Shown here piece after piece: positions 23,473-32,820 of a stretch of DNA of 64,000 nucleotides; within the stretch, counting starts at the first letter, position 1; every line of letters begins with the position of its first letter. Both the position numbers and the translations under genes were made by a program. Source of the stretch: an uncultured Veillonella sp. (GTDB lineage: Bacteria > Bacillota > Negativicutes > Veillonellales > Veillonellaceae); contig UQVF01000002.1 in the NCBI GenBank assembly GCA_900544365.1, positions 23,279 through 87,278 of the forward strand, given 5' to 3'. The notes below the pieces were generated by a model. The model saw only the letters and a list, made by a program, of their open reading frames with translations, searched no databases and was not told where the DNA came from.

Positions 23473-23824
23473 GGCGGTTGAATTCATTGAAGGTGCTACA
23501 GGATTTGTTGCCATCGAAACGCAGATACTTGAGTACGTCATTCAAAGTGAACTGGATAAGGCGCTAGCTGATATCAACCACACGGAACTACCGACAGAGC
23601 TAGAAACGTACATTGTACGTCGAGCTTGTGGCATGTTCATTCATATGAACGCTAAGGAAATTTTAGGCAGTGATGGTGCGCAGGTTGCCAAATCCATTCG
23701 CATGGGTGACACGTCAATTGACCTAGGTGGCACCACCGATGAAGACAGATTACGAGTACTTATTGAAGAGCTCACTCAAGAAGACAGGAGGTTACTAGCA
23801 TGTTACCGACGAATCAGATGGTGA
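23423..23824 (+). CDS. Head-tail connector protein (gp6-like)
   Basis: 133 residues, helical: PKAVEFIEGATGFVAIETQILEYVIQSELDKALADIN and YIVRRACGMFIHMNAKEILGS as in DUF3199/gp6-like adaptors. Overlaps the preceding gene by 50 bp; AAGGCGGTG lies upstream of the tandem ATGs. Builds the ring beneath the portal. Confidence 0.7.
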   Translation: MMETQEQKKKAQALIPKAVEFIEGATGFVAIETQILEYVIQSELDKALADINHTELPTELETYIVRRACGMFIHMNAKEILGSDGAQVAKSIRMGDTSIDLGGTTDEDRLRVLIEELTQEDRRLLACYRRIRW

Positions 23825-24174
23825 GCACTTACCGTAAGCAATTAGAGCAAATGTACGATTGCTTGGTGACAGTATTAACCGAAGAGGAAACGGTCGATGA
23901 AGCGACTGGTATTACTAGTATCAACCGAACCGTAGAAGAGGGACCCTATCCGTGTAGGGTCTCTTTTAAATCCTCTACCACATCACAAGCTGATGGCATG
24001 CCAAAATTTGCTCAAAATACAACCTTATTCATGGCACCTGATGTGATTGTTCCTAAAGGTGCTCGCATGCACATTGTAGGCCGTCACAGAGAGTTTTATG
24101 CAAAGTCTAGTTCAATGCCTAACGTGTATGACAGCCACCAAGAAATTCAGTTAGAGAATTTGGAGGTGCGATGA
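23800..24174 (+). CDS. Head closure protein
   Basis: 124 residues, beta-rich: YDCLVTVLTEEET, YPCRVSFKSST, FMAPDVIVPKGARMHIVGRHREFYAKSS. This pattern fits the SPP1 gp16 / phage minor capsid (YqbH-like) head closure family. Overlaps both neighbours. Confidence 0.65.
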   Translation: MLPTNQMVSTYRKQLEQMYDCLVTVLTEEETVDEATGITSINRTVEEGPYPCRVSFKSSTTSQADGMPKFAQNTTLFMAPDVIVPKGARMHIVGRHREFYAKSSSMPNVYDSHQEIQLENLEVR

Positions 24175-24731
24175 TGGCAGAGTTAGATTTTGATTTCAGC
24201 GGAATTGAGACATTTCAACAAAACCTTGAGCGAATGGCGGACCCAGCACAATTAGCTGGAGTGATGAGCTCCGTTGTAAAGCGAATGGGCGCCGTATATT
24301 TGCGTGAGGCGAAGAAGAAAACCCCAGTAGGACCTCGTAGCATTCAAATGCTGGTAGGGCATGACCAAAGCGGAAACCCTATTTACCAAACACATAATTT
24401 TAATACGCAAAATATGCGCAAGAGTTGGTTTATGGATGAACCGTTCCCTAAAGGTGGCAACTCTAACTCGACTATGTCAGTGAAGGTGTTCAACACATCT
24501 ACTTATTCATCATATGTGGATGATGGACACCGCCAAAAGGTAGGGCAATTCTTGCCATTTATTGGCGCAGGGTGGCAAAGCGGTAAAGTACAAGGCGCAC
24601 GATTAAAACAATCTTGGGTTGATGGACTGAATATCACAACACATGCCAAGAATGTGGTTGAAAGCAACGCCAATAACATTATGAATAGTGGGTTTAACAC
24701 GTGGCTAAGGAGTATGTTGCAAAATGATTGA
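24174..24731 (+). CDS. HK97 gp10-like tail component
   Basis: 185 residues. LDFDFSGIETFQQNLERM start, KRMGAVYLREAKKKTPVGP (the gp10 KxxTPVxxG motif), SYVDDGHRQK and WLRSML at the end. Neck protein joining head and tail. ATG 24174 is one codon into a tandem ATG. Confidence 0.8.
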   Translation: MAELDFDFSGIETFQQNLERMADPAQLAGVMSSVVKRMGAVYLREAKKKTPVGPRSIQMLVGHDQSGNPIYQTHNFNTQNMRKSWFMDEPFPKGGNSNSTMSVKVFNTSTYSSYVDDGHRQKVGQFLPFIGAGWQSGKVQGARLKQSWVDGLNITTHAKNVVESNANNIMNSGFNTWLRSMLQND

Positions 24732-25164
24732 TACGTTAATAACCGAGGGTATCTCTAAGGCCTTATACGATGTATTCAAAGTGCCAGTGTATGTGGAGTG
24801 GAAAGAAAATAGGATGAAATTTCCTTGCTTTTTAATTGAGGTAACAACCTCTAATCACGATTTACACGTAGGCAAGCTGTATGATCGTAAACTCGATTAC
24901 ACCGTGAAATACTTCCTAAATGCGGAAAGTATTCCAGTGGATTACCGCAAGGACCTACTACAAATAGGCGAACAGCTTTACGACATATTGGAGTACGTGA
25001 AGGTAGGCGACCGTATCACACGTGGTGAGGATATGAGTTACCGTGAAAGCGATGGAGTTTTGCACTTTAGCGTGACATACGAAATGCTACTTTACAAAGA
25101 AAGTAAACGAGTTCCAGCGATGGAACGATTACAAGTGAATGAAAGGAGTTCAAACAATGGATGA
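24724..25164 (+). CDS. Tail terminator-like protein (DUF6838)
   Basis: 146 residues. ITEGISKALYDVFKVPVYVEWKENRMKFPCFLIEV and YTVKYFLN fit the DUF6838/YqbJ-type minor structural proteins upstream of the sheath in PBSX-like phages. Overlaps the previous gene by 8 bp. Confidence 0.7.
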   Translation: MIDTLITEGISKALYDVFKVPVYVEWKENRMKFPCFLIEVTTSNHDLHVGKLYDRKLDYTVKYFLNAESIPVDYRKDLLQIGEQLYDILEYVKVGDRITRGEDMSYRESDGVLHFSVTYEMLLYKESKRVPAMERLQVNERSSNNG

Positions 25165-25324
25165 ACGATTTGACGGTTACACGATCATTGCATCGGATAA
25201 ATACAAACGATACAAGGATATTTTAGCCGTACTTTTAGATGACGATATGACATATACGCATGAAGAGATTGATGAGATTTTACAAAACGAGTTCAATCGT
25301 CCGATTGTGGAATATGAGAATTAG
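25157..25324 (+). CDS. Small protein before the tail sheath
   Basis: 55 residues with ATG after AAAGGAG. FDGYTIIASDKYKRYKDILAVLL ... THEEIDEILQNEFNRPI. PBSX-like phages carry a small gene here (XkdJ position). Function unknown. Confidence 0.6.
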   Translation: MDERFDGYTIIASDKYKRYKDILAVLLDDDMTYTHEEIDEILQNEFNRPIVEYEN

Positions 25325-25335
25325 GAGGTGCACAG

Positions 25336-26691
25336 ATGGCATTAGGTGGCGGAACGTTCTTGTTCCATAACAAGGTGTTGCCAGGGGCATACATCAATTT
25401 TATTAGCAAAACACGAGCATATGCAGAAGTGGCTGACCGTGGATACGGCGCGATGATGTTATCTCTTGATTGGGGACCAAGTGGCGAAGTATTCCGAGTG
25501 GATTCTGATACATTCCAAAAGAGTTGCCAAGACTACTTTGGCTACGATTTTGGGCACCCTAAAATGAAAGGCTTACGTGACTTGTTCTTAGGCCTTAAAA
25601 CAGGCTATTTCTACCGCTTAAATAGTGATGGTGAAAAAGCAAGCAATGACTATGGCAAGGCGAAATATGCAGGTATTCGTGGCAATGATCTCGGTGTATC
25701 TGTACAGGCCGACCCAGATGCAACGAGCGCATTTATTGTGACAACTTACATCACAACAAATGATGTGCGCAAGGTGGTGGATAAACAAACAGCCGTTGCT
25801 AAGGCATCTGATTTAGTTGATAACGCATACGTTGAATTTAAAAAGAATGCTAACTTAGTGGCTACTGCTTACACAGCTTTCACAGGCGGTACAAACGGTT
25901 CTGTTGTGACTAGTAAAAACTATCAAGACGGCCTTGAGTTCTTAGAGCCGTACTATTTTAATGTCTTAGGTTATGTAGGTTCTGATGAAACTATCAAGAA
26001 TTTATTGATTGCTTTTACGACTCGATGCAGAAACCAAACAGGGGCTAAATTTCAATTGGTCTTGCAAGGTAAGAAGGGCGTCAACAATGAGGGTGTAATT
26101 AGTATCCTTAATACTATTACCGACCAGGGCGAGGACCCATCTTCATTAGTCTACTGGACCGTAGGGCGTGAGGCTTCTTGCAACATCAACGAATCCTTAT
26201 CGAACCGTAAATATGATGGTGAGTTTACTATCAACACCAAATATAAGCAGTTCGAGCTTGAACAAGCTATCAAAGACGGCATGTTCATGTTCCACAACGT
26301 ATCTGACCCAGTAGGCGGCAATGTGCAAGGTGAAGCACGTGTCTTGAAAGACATCAACACTTTCACAGAATTTACTAAACATAAGAATCAAAGTTTCGCA
26401 TTAAACCAATGTATTCGAGTGTTGGATAATTGGGCGATTGATGCAGGTCGTACATTCAACAAAGGATATTTAGGCAAGGTTCAAAATGACGCAGATGGAC
26501 GTCGTGCGTTGTGGGGCGACCTCGTTTACCTTGGCGAGCAATATCAACGAGTGAGAGCGATTCAAAACTTTGATGATAAAGACATTGAAATTCCAACACA
26601 AGGTGACAACAAAGAAGATGTCATTGTGAATATGAACATCCAGCCTACGGTGGCTATGGAAAAACTTTACATGACAGTTATTGTTGAATAG
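25336..26691 (+). CDS. Contractile tail sheath protein (XkdK-like)
   Basis: 451 residues. The start GGGTFLFHNKVLPGAYINFIS is the PBSX sheath signature. Later it has AKYAGIRGNDLGVSV, the FTINTKYKQFELEQAIKDGMFMFH block and the C-terminal QPTVAMEKLYMTVIV. Its presence makes this phage a myovirus. Assembles with the tube gene 10 bp downstream. Confidence 0.93.
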   Translation: MALGGGTFLFHNKVLPGAYINFISKTRAYAEVADRGYGAMMLSLDWGPSGEVFRVDSDTFQKSCQDYFGYDFGHPKMKGLRDLFLGLKTGYFYRLNSDGEKASNDYGKAKYAGIRGNDLGVSVQADPDATSAFIVTTYITTNDVRKVVDKQTAVAKASDLVDNAYVEFKKNANLVATAYTAFTGGTNGSVVTSKNYQDGLEFLEPYYFNVLGYVGSDETIKNLLIAFTTRCRNQTGAKFQLVLQGKKGVNNEGVISILNTITDQGEDPSSLVYWTVGREASCNINESLSNRKYDGEFTINTKYKQFELEQAIKDGMFMFHNVSDPVGGNVQGEARVLKDINTFTEFTKHKNQSFALNQCIRVLDNWAIDAGRTFNKGYLGKVQNDADGRRALWGDLVYLGEQYQRVRAIQNFDDKDIEIPTQGDNKEDVIVNMNIQPTVAMEKLYMTVIVE

Positions 26692-26701
26692 GAGGTAACA
26701 G

Positions 26702-27199
26702 ATGGCAGAAGAAACTACTTTTAATTCCGTTGGCACAATGAATGCTAGTGATGTTATCAGCGCTAAATTGGCGACATGTTATGTTATTGCTAATAACAAA
26801 CGCAAGTTATTGTTTCAAGCCAAAAATTTAAAGGCGGAAGTTAAAAAGAAAAAGGATCAAGTTGCTATTTTAGGGCGAATGTTGAAAGGGAATAAAACAA
26901 CATCCTTAGAAGGCACGGGCAAACTTACGATTTATAAGAATACATCCTTATTTGATGAAATGATTGAAAAGTTGATTAAAACGGGTGTAGATACGTACTT
27001 TGATATGCAAGTGACAAATCTTGACCCAACGTCAAATGCAGGGCCTCGTTCTGTTATTTTAGTTGGCTGTAACTTAGATGTTACACCAGTGGCTGATTTT
27101 GATGCGGACGGGAAATGGCTTGAAGACGAATTAGCATTTACATTTGAAAGTGTGCGATACGTTACGCACTTTAAAGAATTAGATGGAATGAACGCATAG
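26702..27199 (+). CDS. Tail tube protein (XkdM-like)
   Basis: 165 residues: GTMNASDVISAKLATCYVI, ILGRMLKGNKTTSLEGTGKLTIY, FTFESVRYV. Matches PBSX XkdM-type tube proteins in length and position directly after the sheath. Confidence 0.88.
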   Translation: MAEETTFNSVGTMNASDVISAKLATCYVIANNKRKLLFQAKNLKAEVKKKKDQVAILGRMLKGNKTTSLEGTGKLTIYKNTSLFDEMIEKLIKTGVDTYFDMQVTNLDPTSNAGPRSVILVGCNLDVTPVADFDADGKWLEDELAFTFESVRYVTHFKELDGMNA

Positions 27200-27208
27200 G
27201 AGGCACAC

Positions 27209-27640
27209 ATGGTTGAAACATTAAAAGGCTTTTTTAAGCAAAATGCAAAGATTGTAACAGAAGTAGAGTACGTTGCATCGAAACGATTTACAGATGATGA
27301 GGGTAAGCCTATCGTTTGGCGCATCCGTGTATTAACTAATAAGGAATTAGATAAGTTACGCGCTCGTTTTACTAAGAAAGTATACGAACCTGGCACACGT
27401 ACCGCCGAAGAACGTATGGATTTGACAGCATTTACAGATGAATTGCTAGTCCGCACGATTGTATTCCCAACATTAGATGATATGGAATTACAAAATTCTT
27501 GGGGAGTATCCAACGAGTTAGATTTGGTGAAAGCTATGCTTAATGGTGGTGAGTTAACAGATTTAACACGTGCCATCCAAGAGGCGCAAGGTTTTGAAAC
27601 TGGTTTTGAAGATAAGGTAAAAGCCGTAAAAAACTCCTAA
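27209..27640 (+). CDS. Tail assembly chaperone, short form (XkdN-like)
   Basis: 143 residues. LKGFFKQNAKIVTEVEYVASKRFTDDEGKPIVWRIRVL start and LQNSWGVSNELDLVKAMLNGGE core are typical of XkdN. The gene ends in GTA AAA AAC TCC TAA, whose A-AAA-AAC heptamer (27628-27634) is a classical -1 slippery site for making the longer G-T form. Confidence 0.88.
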   Translation: MVETLKGFFKQNAKIVTEVEYVASKRFTDDEGKPIVWRIRVLTNKELDKLRARFTKKVYEPGTRTAEERMDLTAFTDELLVRTIVFPTLDDMELQNSWGVSNELDLVKAMLNGGELTDLTRAIQEAQGFETGFEDKVKAVKNS

Positions 27641-27807
27641 GCGCCAATGACGGTGAGACGTACCTCGCCTATGTAGCATTCGTAAAATACAACATCCGTC
27701 CTTCCGAGTTCATTAATATGGACTTAGAGGAGCGGGCTTGTATTTACGCATTTATGCAACAACACGCAAAAGATGAGAGGAAGGCACAGAAAGGAGGCGG
27801 AATTTAG
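27628..27807 (+). CDS. -1 frameshift extension of the tail chaperone
   Basis: After slipping one base back on A-AAA-AAC, the ribosome reads ...LLSANDGETYLAYVAFVKYN...FMQQHAKDERKAQKGGGI and stops at 27805-27807. The frame has no good start of its own. A possible stimulating hairpin GGTGAG/CTCGCC follows about 17 nt downstream. The fusion would be about 200 residues, like lambda gpG-T, and its stop overlaps the tape-measure start (TAGTG). Confidence 0.75.
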   Translation, partial: KKLLSANDGETYLAYVAFVKYNIRPSEFINMDLEERACIYAFMQQHAKDERKAQKGGGI

Positions 27808-29825
27808 TGGCGACAATTACAAACTATATAAATTTATCAACAAATATTCCTACCATTGCTCAAAGTGCAGCGAATGGAATGCAAATGTTAGCCAACGGCG
27901 CTAATAATGCGACAGGCAAAATGCAACAATTTATAAATGTCACAAACTCAGCTAAAAGCGGTTGGGGTGGATTCCTTGCTTCATTCACTGGCAACCTCTT
28001 CGCAGATGTGGCAATGCGAGGTATTACCATGGTCACTGGTGCAATTAGTAGCCTTAATCAAACAGCCAACGAGTTTAATTCGATTCAGGCAAGGCTTAAT
28101 TTGGTTACAGGCGATCAAGCAAATGCAGTAGCATTGAATAAGCAAATTTATGATTCAGCAATACGGGCCCGTGGTGGTTACATGGAAATGGCAGAATCTG
28201 TAACGCAATTATCAATGTCAGCACACGATGCTTTCCCTGATCCATGGGAAGCAGTTGGATTTATGGAGGGCATTCAAAAGCTATTCGTTATTGGTGGGGC
28301 AAGCAAAGAAAATCAAAAGAACGCCATGCTCCAATTAACACAAGGCATGGCAAGTGGTCAATTGCAAGGTGATGAGTTCCGTTCAATCGCAGAAAACGCT
28401 CCAATCATTGAAAATATGATTGCCAAAACCATGGGCGTAAGCCGTGGAGAACTCAAGCAGTTAGCAGCGGATGGTAAAGTTACATCTGAGGTAATTAAGA
28501 AGTCGATTATGGACAATATGCCAGAAATTGAAGCACAATTTGCTAAAATGCCTAAGACATTTGATGACCATATGACGGAGTTAAAAAACCGAGCTATCAA
28601 CGCATTTACACCAGTATTTGAGCGATTAAAAGACCTTGGTAACAGTGAAGTCATGGGTAGGATGTTTGACGGCATAGCCAATGCCATAGAATATGTAGCG
28701 CCGCTCTTCTATTGGCTCGTAGGAGTTGCAGAATGGGCAATGTCAGGAATTACCACGGCATTTGGTGCTGTTACCGACTTCTTGAGCAATAACTTCGGGA
28801 TTGTTGAGGTAGCATTCGGAATCGCCGTTGGGGTGCTCACTTATTATGCAACGATGACCTTAATTTCCGCAGCTAATACGGCGGTAATGATGGCATCAAC
28901 GGCCGCTGCAACGGTGGTGGAGTGGGCGTTAGCGGCATCTAAAATAGCATCAACATTGGCACAGGAAGGGCTTAATGCAGCACTGTATGCATGTCCGATT
29001 ACTTGGATTGTGGCAGGAATCATTGCCTTAATTGGCGTGTTTTATTTGGCAGTATCCGCGGTGAATTACTTCGCAGGTACTTCAATTAGTGCCACAGGAT
29101 TAATATTCGGCGCATTCGCTTGGTTGTGGGCTAGTATTCGCAATGGGATTACATTCGTATGGAATTGGATTGCAAGTTTTGCCAACTTCTTGGGGAATGT
29201 ATTCAATGATCCATTAAATGCCACTTACAATCTATTTGCAGATATTTGGAATGGCATCGTTGATTTGATTGGCCAAGCGGTGAACTCGGCGCTTTCATTG
29301 ATTAAGAAAATTCCAGGTATGGATAAGATCATGGGCGACACTACTGTAAATGCTGGAGCGCTTCATATAGAACGCAAGGCTATTGCGGGCGGCGAAACCA
29401 CGCTGTTAGGCAAAATGGACTATGTAAGTCAAATGGATTATGCAGAGTCTGGTTATAAAATGGGAGAAAATTTGTTTAACTTTGAAATGCCACAAATTAA
29501 AATTCCTGATTTTGATGCAAAGAAAATAGGTGAAATTCCGACGCATAAAGACGGGACTCCAAAAGATTCTAAAGCAGGGCGAAGAACAGCTCACCATACA
29601 AAACGGACGGCAGATGCAGTTGAGATGACGGCGGATGAAATCAAGGAACTTCGTGAGAGTGCGGTTCAATCGGCACTTAACCAATTCAACCAATCTCACG
29701 TCATCGTGAATGTGGACATGGATAACAACATCTCCAATGAAATGGAATTAGATGGGGTTACATCAAAATTGCTTGACGGTATTCGTAATGCTGTGGGCAT
29801 GAAACGGGAAGGGGTGGCAATGTAA
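27807..29825 (+). CDS. Tape measure protein
   Basis: 672 residues; GTG start. N-terminal tape_meas_nterm pattern (FNSIQARLNLVTGDQANAVALNKQI ... GDEFRSIAENAPIIENMIAKTMGVSRGELKQLAADG). Several hydrophobic segments in the middle (residues 335-430) and a charged C-terminal part follow. It is short for a tape measure and implies a short tail of roughly 100 nm by the usual rule. Sits between chaperone and hub genes, as expected. Confidence 0.9.
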   Translation: MATITNYINLSTNIPTIAQSAANGMQMLANGANNATGKMQQFINVTNSAKSGWGGFLASFTGNLFADVAMRGITMVTGAISSLNQTANEFNSIQARLNLVTGDQANAVALNKQIYDSAIRARGGYMEMAESVTQLSMSAHDAFPDPWEAVGFMEGIQKLFVIGGASKENQKNAMLQLTQGMASGQLQGDEFRSIAENAPIIENMIAKTMGVSRGELKQLAADGKVTSEVIKKSIMDNMPEIEAQFAKMPKTFDDHMTELKNRAINAFTPVFERLKDLGNSEVMGRMFDGIANAIEYVAPLFYWLVGVAEWAMSGITTAFGAVTDFLSNNFGIVEVAFGIAVGVLTYYATMTLISAANTAVMMASTAAATVVEWALAASKIASTLAQEGLNAALYACPITWIVAGIIALIGVFYLAVSAVNYFAGTSISATGLIFGAFAWLWASIRNGITFVWNWIASFANFLGNVFNDPLNATYNLFADIWNGIVDLIGQAVNSALSLIKKIPGMDKIMGDTTVNAGALHIERKAIAGGETTLLGKMDYVSQMDYAESGYKMGENLFNFEMPQIKIPDFDAKKIGEIPTHKDGTPKDSKAGRRTAHHTKRTADAVEMTADEIKELRESAVQSALNQFNQSHVIVNVDMDNNISNEMELDGVTSKLLDGIRNAVGMKREGVAM

Positions 29826-30490
29826 TGTATTATTTTTTCTTAAACTCAATGCAGATACCGATTCCACCACCTTCGATGACTACATCCATCAATGGGAAAA
29901 ACGAAACCATTGATTTGATAGGCGCTGGAGAGGTTAACATTATTAAGCCTCCAGGGCTAACAGATTGGTCATTCAAAATATTACTTCCTAACAACGATTA
30001 CCCTTTCAATCAATCTCTTATTATGAAGTCGAAAAAGGCGGAGTATTACCTCGACAAACTCAAGCGATTTAAGCAAGAGAAAAAGCCTTTTCAGTTTATC
30101 GTAGTACGGATGAGTGAAAAGGGTGACATGCTTAGTATGACCAATACTAAGGTGACGTTAGAAGACTACTCAATTGAAGAATCTCACGAATTAGGCATTG
30201 ACTGTGAGGTACCTATTAAGCTCAAGCAATGGAAGGATTGGGGCGCTAAGAAACTATTTGTAGAGACCGATGAAAAGGGTAATGCAAAAGGCACGGTCAC
30301 AACCAATAGACCGTCAGATAAAGTGCCTAATCAAACAGCTAAGGTAAAACAAGGTAATACCTTGCAACAAATTGTAAAACGTGAATTTGGAAACACGAAC
30401 AATCTATTTGCAATTGCATCGCTCAATAAGATTGCAGTTCCTGCTGCGCTTGCAGTCGGTCAAGTTATTCAATTGAAAGAAGGCAAATAA
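29825..30490 (+). CDS. LysM tail protein (XkdP-like)
   Basis: 221 residues. N-terminal XkdP domain (MQIPIPPPSMTTSINGKNETIDLIGAGEVNIIKPPGL) and a C-terminal LysM-like domain (VKQGNTLQQIVKREFGNTNNLFAIASLNKI ... GQVIQL). Links tube and baseplate hub. TAATG overlap at both ends shows translational coupling. Confidence 0.88.
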   Translation: MYYFFLNSMQIPIPPPSMTTSINGKNETIDLIGAGEVNIIKPPGLTDWSFKILLPNNDYPFNQSLIMKSKKAEYYLDKLKRFKQEKKPFQFIVVRMSEKGDMLSMTNTKVTLEDYSIEESHELGIDCEVPIKLKQWKDWGAKKLFVETDEKGNAKGTVTTNRPSDKVPNQTAKVKQGNTLQQIVKREFGNTNNLFAIASLNKIAVPAALAVGQVIQLKEGK

Positions 30491-31992
30491 TGGTTACTCA
30501 AATGGCAATGCCAGTACCGTATCGATACCAACTTATCATAAGAAATGGCAATAATCAATACCTAGTAGACCCTTTAGAGGGAGTACAAGTTACAAGAGGA
30601 ATTGACGGCATTCCCTCTAAAATGACTTTCAAAGTAATGACAGACGGTATCTTGCAATTTGAAGAAGGTAATGCAGTTCAATTTAAACTCAATGATGATA
30701 TTGTATTTGTGGGCAACGTATTCGAGAAATCACGTGACAAAAGTGGTGTAATCAGTGTTACAGCCTACGACCAATTGCGATATTTAAAGAATAAGGATTG
30801 TTACGTATACGGGGGTATTACGGCCACTGACCTGGTTAAAATGATAGCCACTGACTTTGGCTTACAAATAGGTGAACTCGACAATACGCAGTACGTCATT
30901 CCATCTACTCCAATGCGTGTAGAGAAGAACAAAACTCTCATTGACATCATCATGTACGCATTAGAACAAACGGTAATCAACACACCTAAGCACGACCTGT
31001 ATCATCTATATGACAATAAGGGTAAATTAATGCTAAAGTCTTTGGAATCTATGAAAACTGACATCTTCATTGACGATGACGTCATGGAAAATATTGATTA
31101 TAAAACATCTATCGACAAAGACACATACAATCAAGTGAAGATAGTGCGTAATGTGCCAGATGGTGATTCAAAGAAATTAGTAACAACCGCCATTTTAAAA
31201 GATGACGAAAACATCAAGAAATGGGGGCGATTGCAATACTTAATGATGCCAGATGATAAGGTAACAAATGCAGTCGATAGGGCTAAGCGAATCATAAGCC
31301 TAAAGAATCGTAAAACTCGTGAGATTAGGCTCAAAAATGTCATTGGTGATGTTAGGGTGCGTGGTGGCACCTTGTTATACCTCAAGAAGAATCTAGGCGA
31401 TATTGTGGTGGATAATTACGTTATGGTGGAATCGGTAACACATACTTTCAAACATGGCTACCACTCGATGGACCTCGATGTGTATTATCAAGGCGACCCT
31501 GCAAAATATGAAGTCGCCAAAGATGAAGATGCAAAAGCGGTTGAGCAGATTAAGGCGGCGGAGCAGAAGAAGTCACAACATAGTGGAGGTAATACGGTGG
31601 GAGGAGTTAACCCAAATCAAGTGGATTATGGGTTCCAAGCAAATGAAGGCATGGTATCTCAATATGGCGAAGTCGGCTGTGTAGACGTAGCCGTAAAAAC
31701 TGGTTCGTACTATAACAAAGACCTTAAGGAATTAGCCGATAGAGGTGTGGCAGATGTTGACACTCTTGAAAGCTCCTTGAAAGCTAAAGGATATAAAGTC
31801 GAATCATATAATGGCTATGCCAATAAGGGCGACTTACTTGTATACGGCAATAACGATCACGTTATTATCGCAGATGGCGCAGGCGGTGGATTTGGTAACA
31901 GTTCAAGTCGTGGCCATGCTATGCGATATGGCGACGTCAATTACGCATGGGGCAATGGTGAAGCCCCTACTAAAGTAATAAGGATGGGTTGA
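30490..31992 (+). CDS. Baseplate hub (XkdQ-like) with fused C-terminal peptidase domain
   Basis: 500 residues. Residues 1-340 are the gpD/XkdQ hub (QLIIRNGNNQYLVDPLEGVQVTRGIDGIPSKMTFKV ... YHSMDLDVYYQGDP). A Lys/Glu linker follows, then a compact domain with YGEVGCVDVAVKTG (candidate Cys nucleophile) and GDLLVYGNNDHVIIADG (His), the CHAP/NlpC-P60-like arrangement. It probably cuts peptidoglycan during DNA entry. Confidence 0.82.
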   Translation: MVTQMAMPVPYRYQLIIRNGNNQYLVDPLEGVQVTRGIDGIPSKMTFKVMTDGILQFEEGNAVQFKLNDDIVFVGNVFEKSRDKSGVISVTAYDQLRYLKNKDCYVYGGITATDLVKMIATDFGLQIGELDNTQYVIPSTPMRVEKNKTLIDIIMYALEQTVINTPKHDLYHLYDNKGKLMLKSLESMKTDIFIDDDVMENIDYKTSIDKDTYNQVKIVRNVPDGDSKKLVTTAILKDDENIKKWGRLQYLMMPDDKVTNAVDRAKRIISLKNRKTREIRLKNVIGDVRVRGGTLLYLKKNLGDIVVDNYVMVESVTHTFKHGYHSMDLDVYYQGDPAKYEVAKDEDAKAVEQIKAAEQKKSQHSGGNTVGGVNPNQVDYGFQANEGMVSQYGEVGCVDVAVKTGSYYNKDLKELADRGVADVDTLESSLKAKGYKVESYNGYANKGDLLVYGNNDHVIIADGAGGGFGNSSSRGHAMRYGDVNYAWGNGEAPTKVIRMG

Positions 31993-31993
31993 T

Positions 31994-32407
31994 ATGGAGA
32001 ACGATTTTAATAAACTAGTGGACACTTTCAAAACGCTAGTCACTGACACCATGAATGCCTACGTCATGAGTGATATTGTGATAGGGGAAGTCATAAGCAT
32101 TAGCCCCTATCAAATCCAAGTTGACCCTAAAATTATCATTCCTGAAAGTAACCTGGTATTCACTAAGAATACAACTGATTGGACGGCAGAAATAAGTGTT
32201 GACCACGTTACAGAGAATCGTGCGGGAGGCGTTGGTGCAGCAGAATACCAAAGTCATAATCACGATTATGTAGGCAGAAAAAAGTTCCTTATCCATAACT
32301 CACTCAAGGTAGGGGATAAGGCAATTCTAATTCAAGAAAGTGGCGGACAGCGCTATATTGTGCTTGACCGCTGGTACAATTCGAATAGGGGGTGCACTAC
32401 TAAATGA
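31994..32407 (+). CDS. DUF2577 baseplate protein (XkdR-like)
   Basis: 137 residues. VIGEVISISPYQIQVDPKIIIPESNLVF is an OB-like spike-base strand set, followed by a HNHDY...KVGDKAILIQESGGQRYIVLDRW close, as in DUF2577 proteins. Overlaps the next gene by 4 bp. Confidence 0.8.
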   Translation: MENDFNKLVDTFKTLVTDTMNAYVMSDIVIGEVISISPYQIQVDPKIIIPESNLVFTKNTTDWTAEISVDHVTENRAGGVGAAEYQSHNHDYVGRKKFLIHNSLKVGDKAILIQESGGQRYIVLDRWYNSNRGCTTK

Positions 32408-32820
32408 GTGATAGGTTAACACCAAACGAAACCATCGCAGATGTTACCATTGCGCATCAACCTAGTTATACGTATTCCCTTGATTATGCTAGGGATAGTC
32501 AAATTCGAGGGTTTACAGATGAATTAGAAGCGATGAAACAAGCTATCTATAAGATTATTAACACAGAACGATATGAATACATTATTTACAGCTGGAATTA
32601 TGGAATTGAACTGCAAGACCTATTTGGTCAACCAATCCCATATGTATACGCAGAGTTACAACGACGCATCTCGGAAGCCTTATTGGCGGATGATCGCATA
32701 AAGGATGTGTATGGGTTTGAGTTTGGACATAATCAAGGAGATGTATTCACAACGTTCAGTGTAGATACCATCTATGGAACCATTACAGATATTAGAAAGG
32801 AGCTGATTAACGTTGTATGA
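32404..32820 (+). CDS. DUF2634 / gp25-like baseplate wedge (XkdS-like)
   Basis: 138 residues. SYTYSLDYARDSQIRGFTDELEAMKQAIYKIINTERYEYIIYSWNYGIEL is the XkdS/gp25 lysozyme-like fold signature. Connects the baseplate to the sheath. Overlaps the baseplate J gene by 8 bp. Confidence 0.88.
   Translation: MSDRLTPNETIADVTIAHQPSYTYSLDYARDSQIRGFTDELEAMKQAIYKIINTERYEYIIYSWNYGIELQDLFGQPIPYVYAELQRRISEALLADDRIKDVYGFEFGHNQGDVFTTFSVDTIYGTITDIRKELINVV

Noticed and set aside
23262..23545. Several minus-strand frames opposite the acidic head gene
   Set aside because: Ser/Leu-rich shadows caused by GAA/GAG-rich coding on the plus strand; no start signals.
26932..27576. Long minus-strand open frame opposite tube and chaperone genes
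   Set aside because: No ribosome site; both plus-strand genes are well-supported tail proteins.
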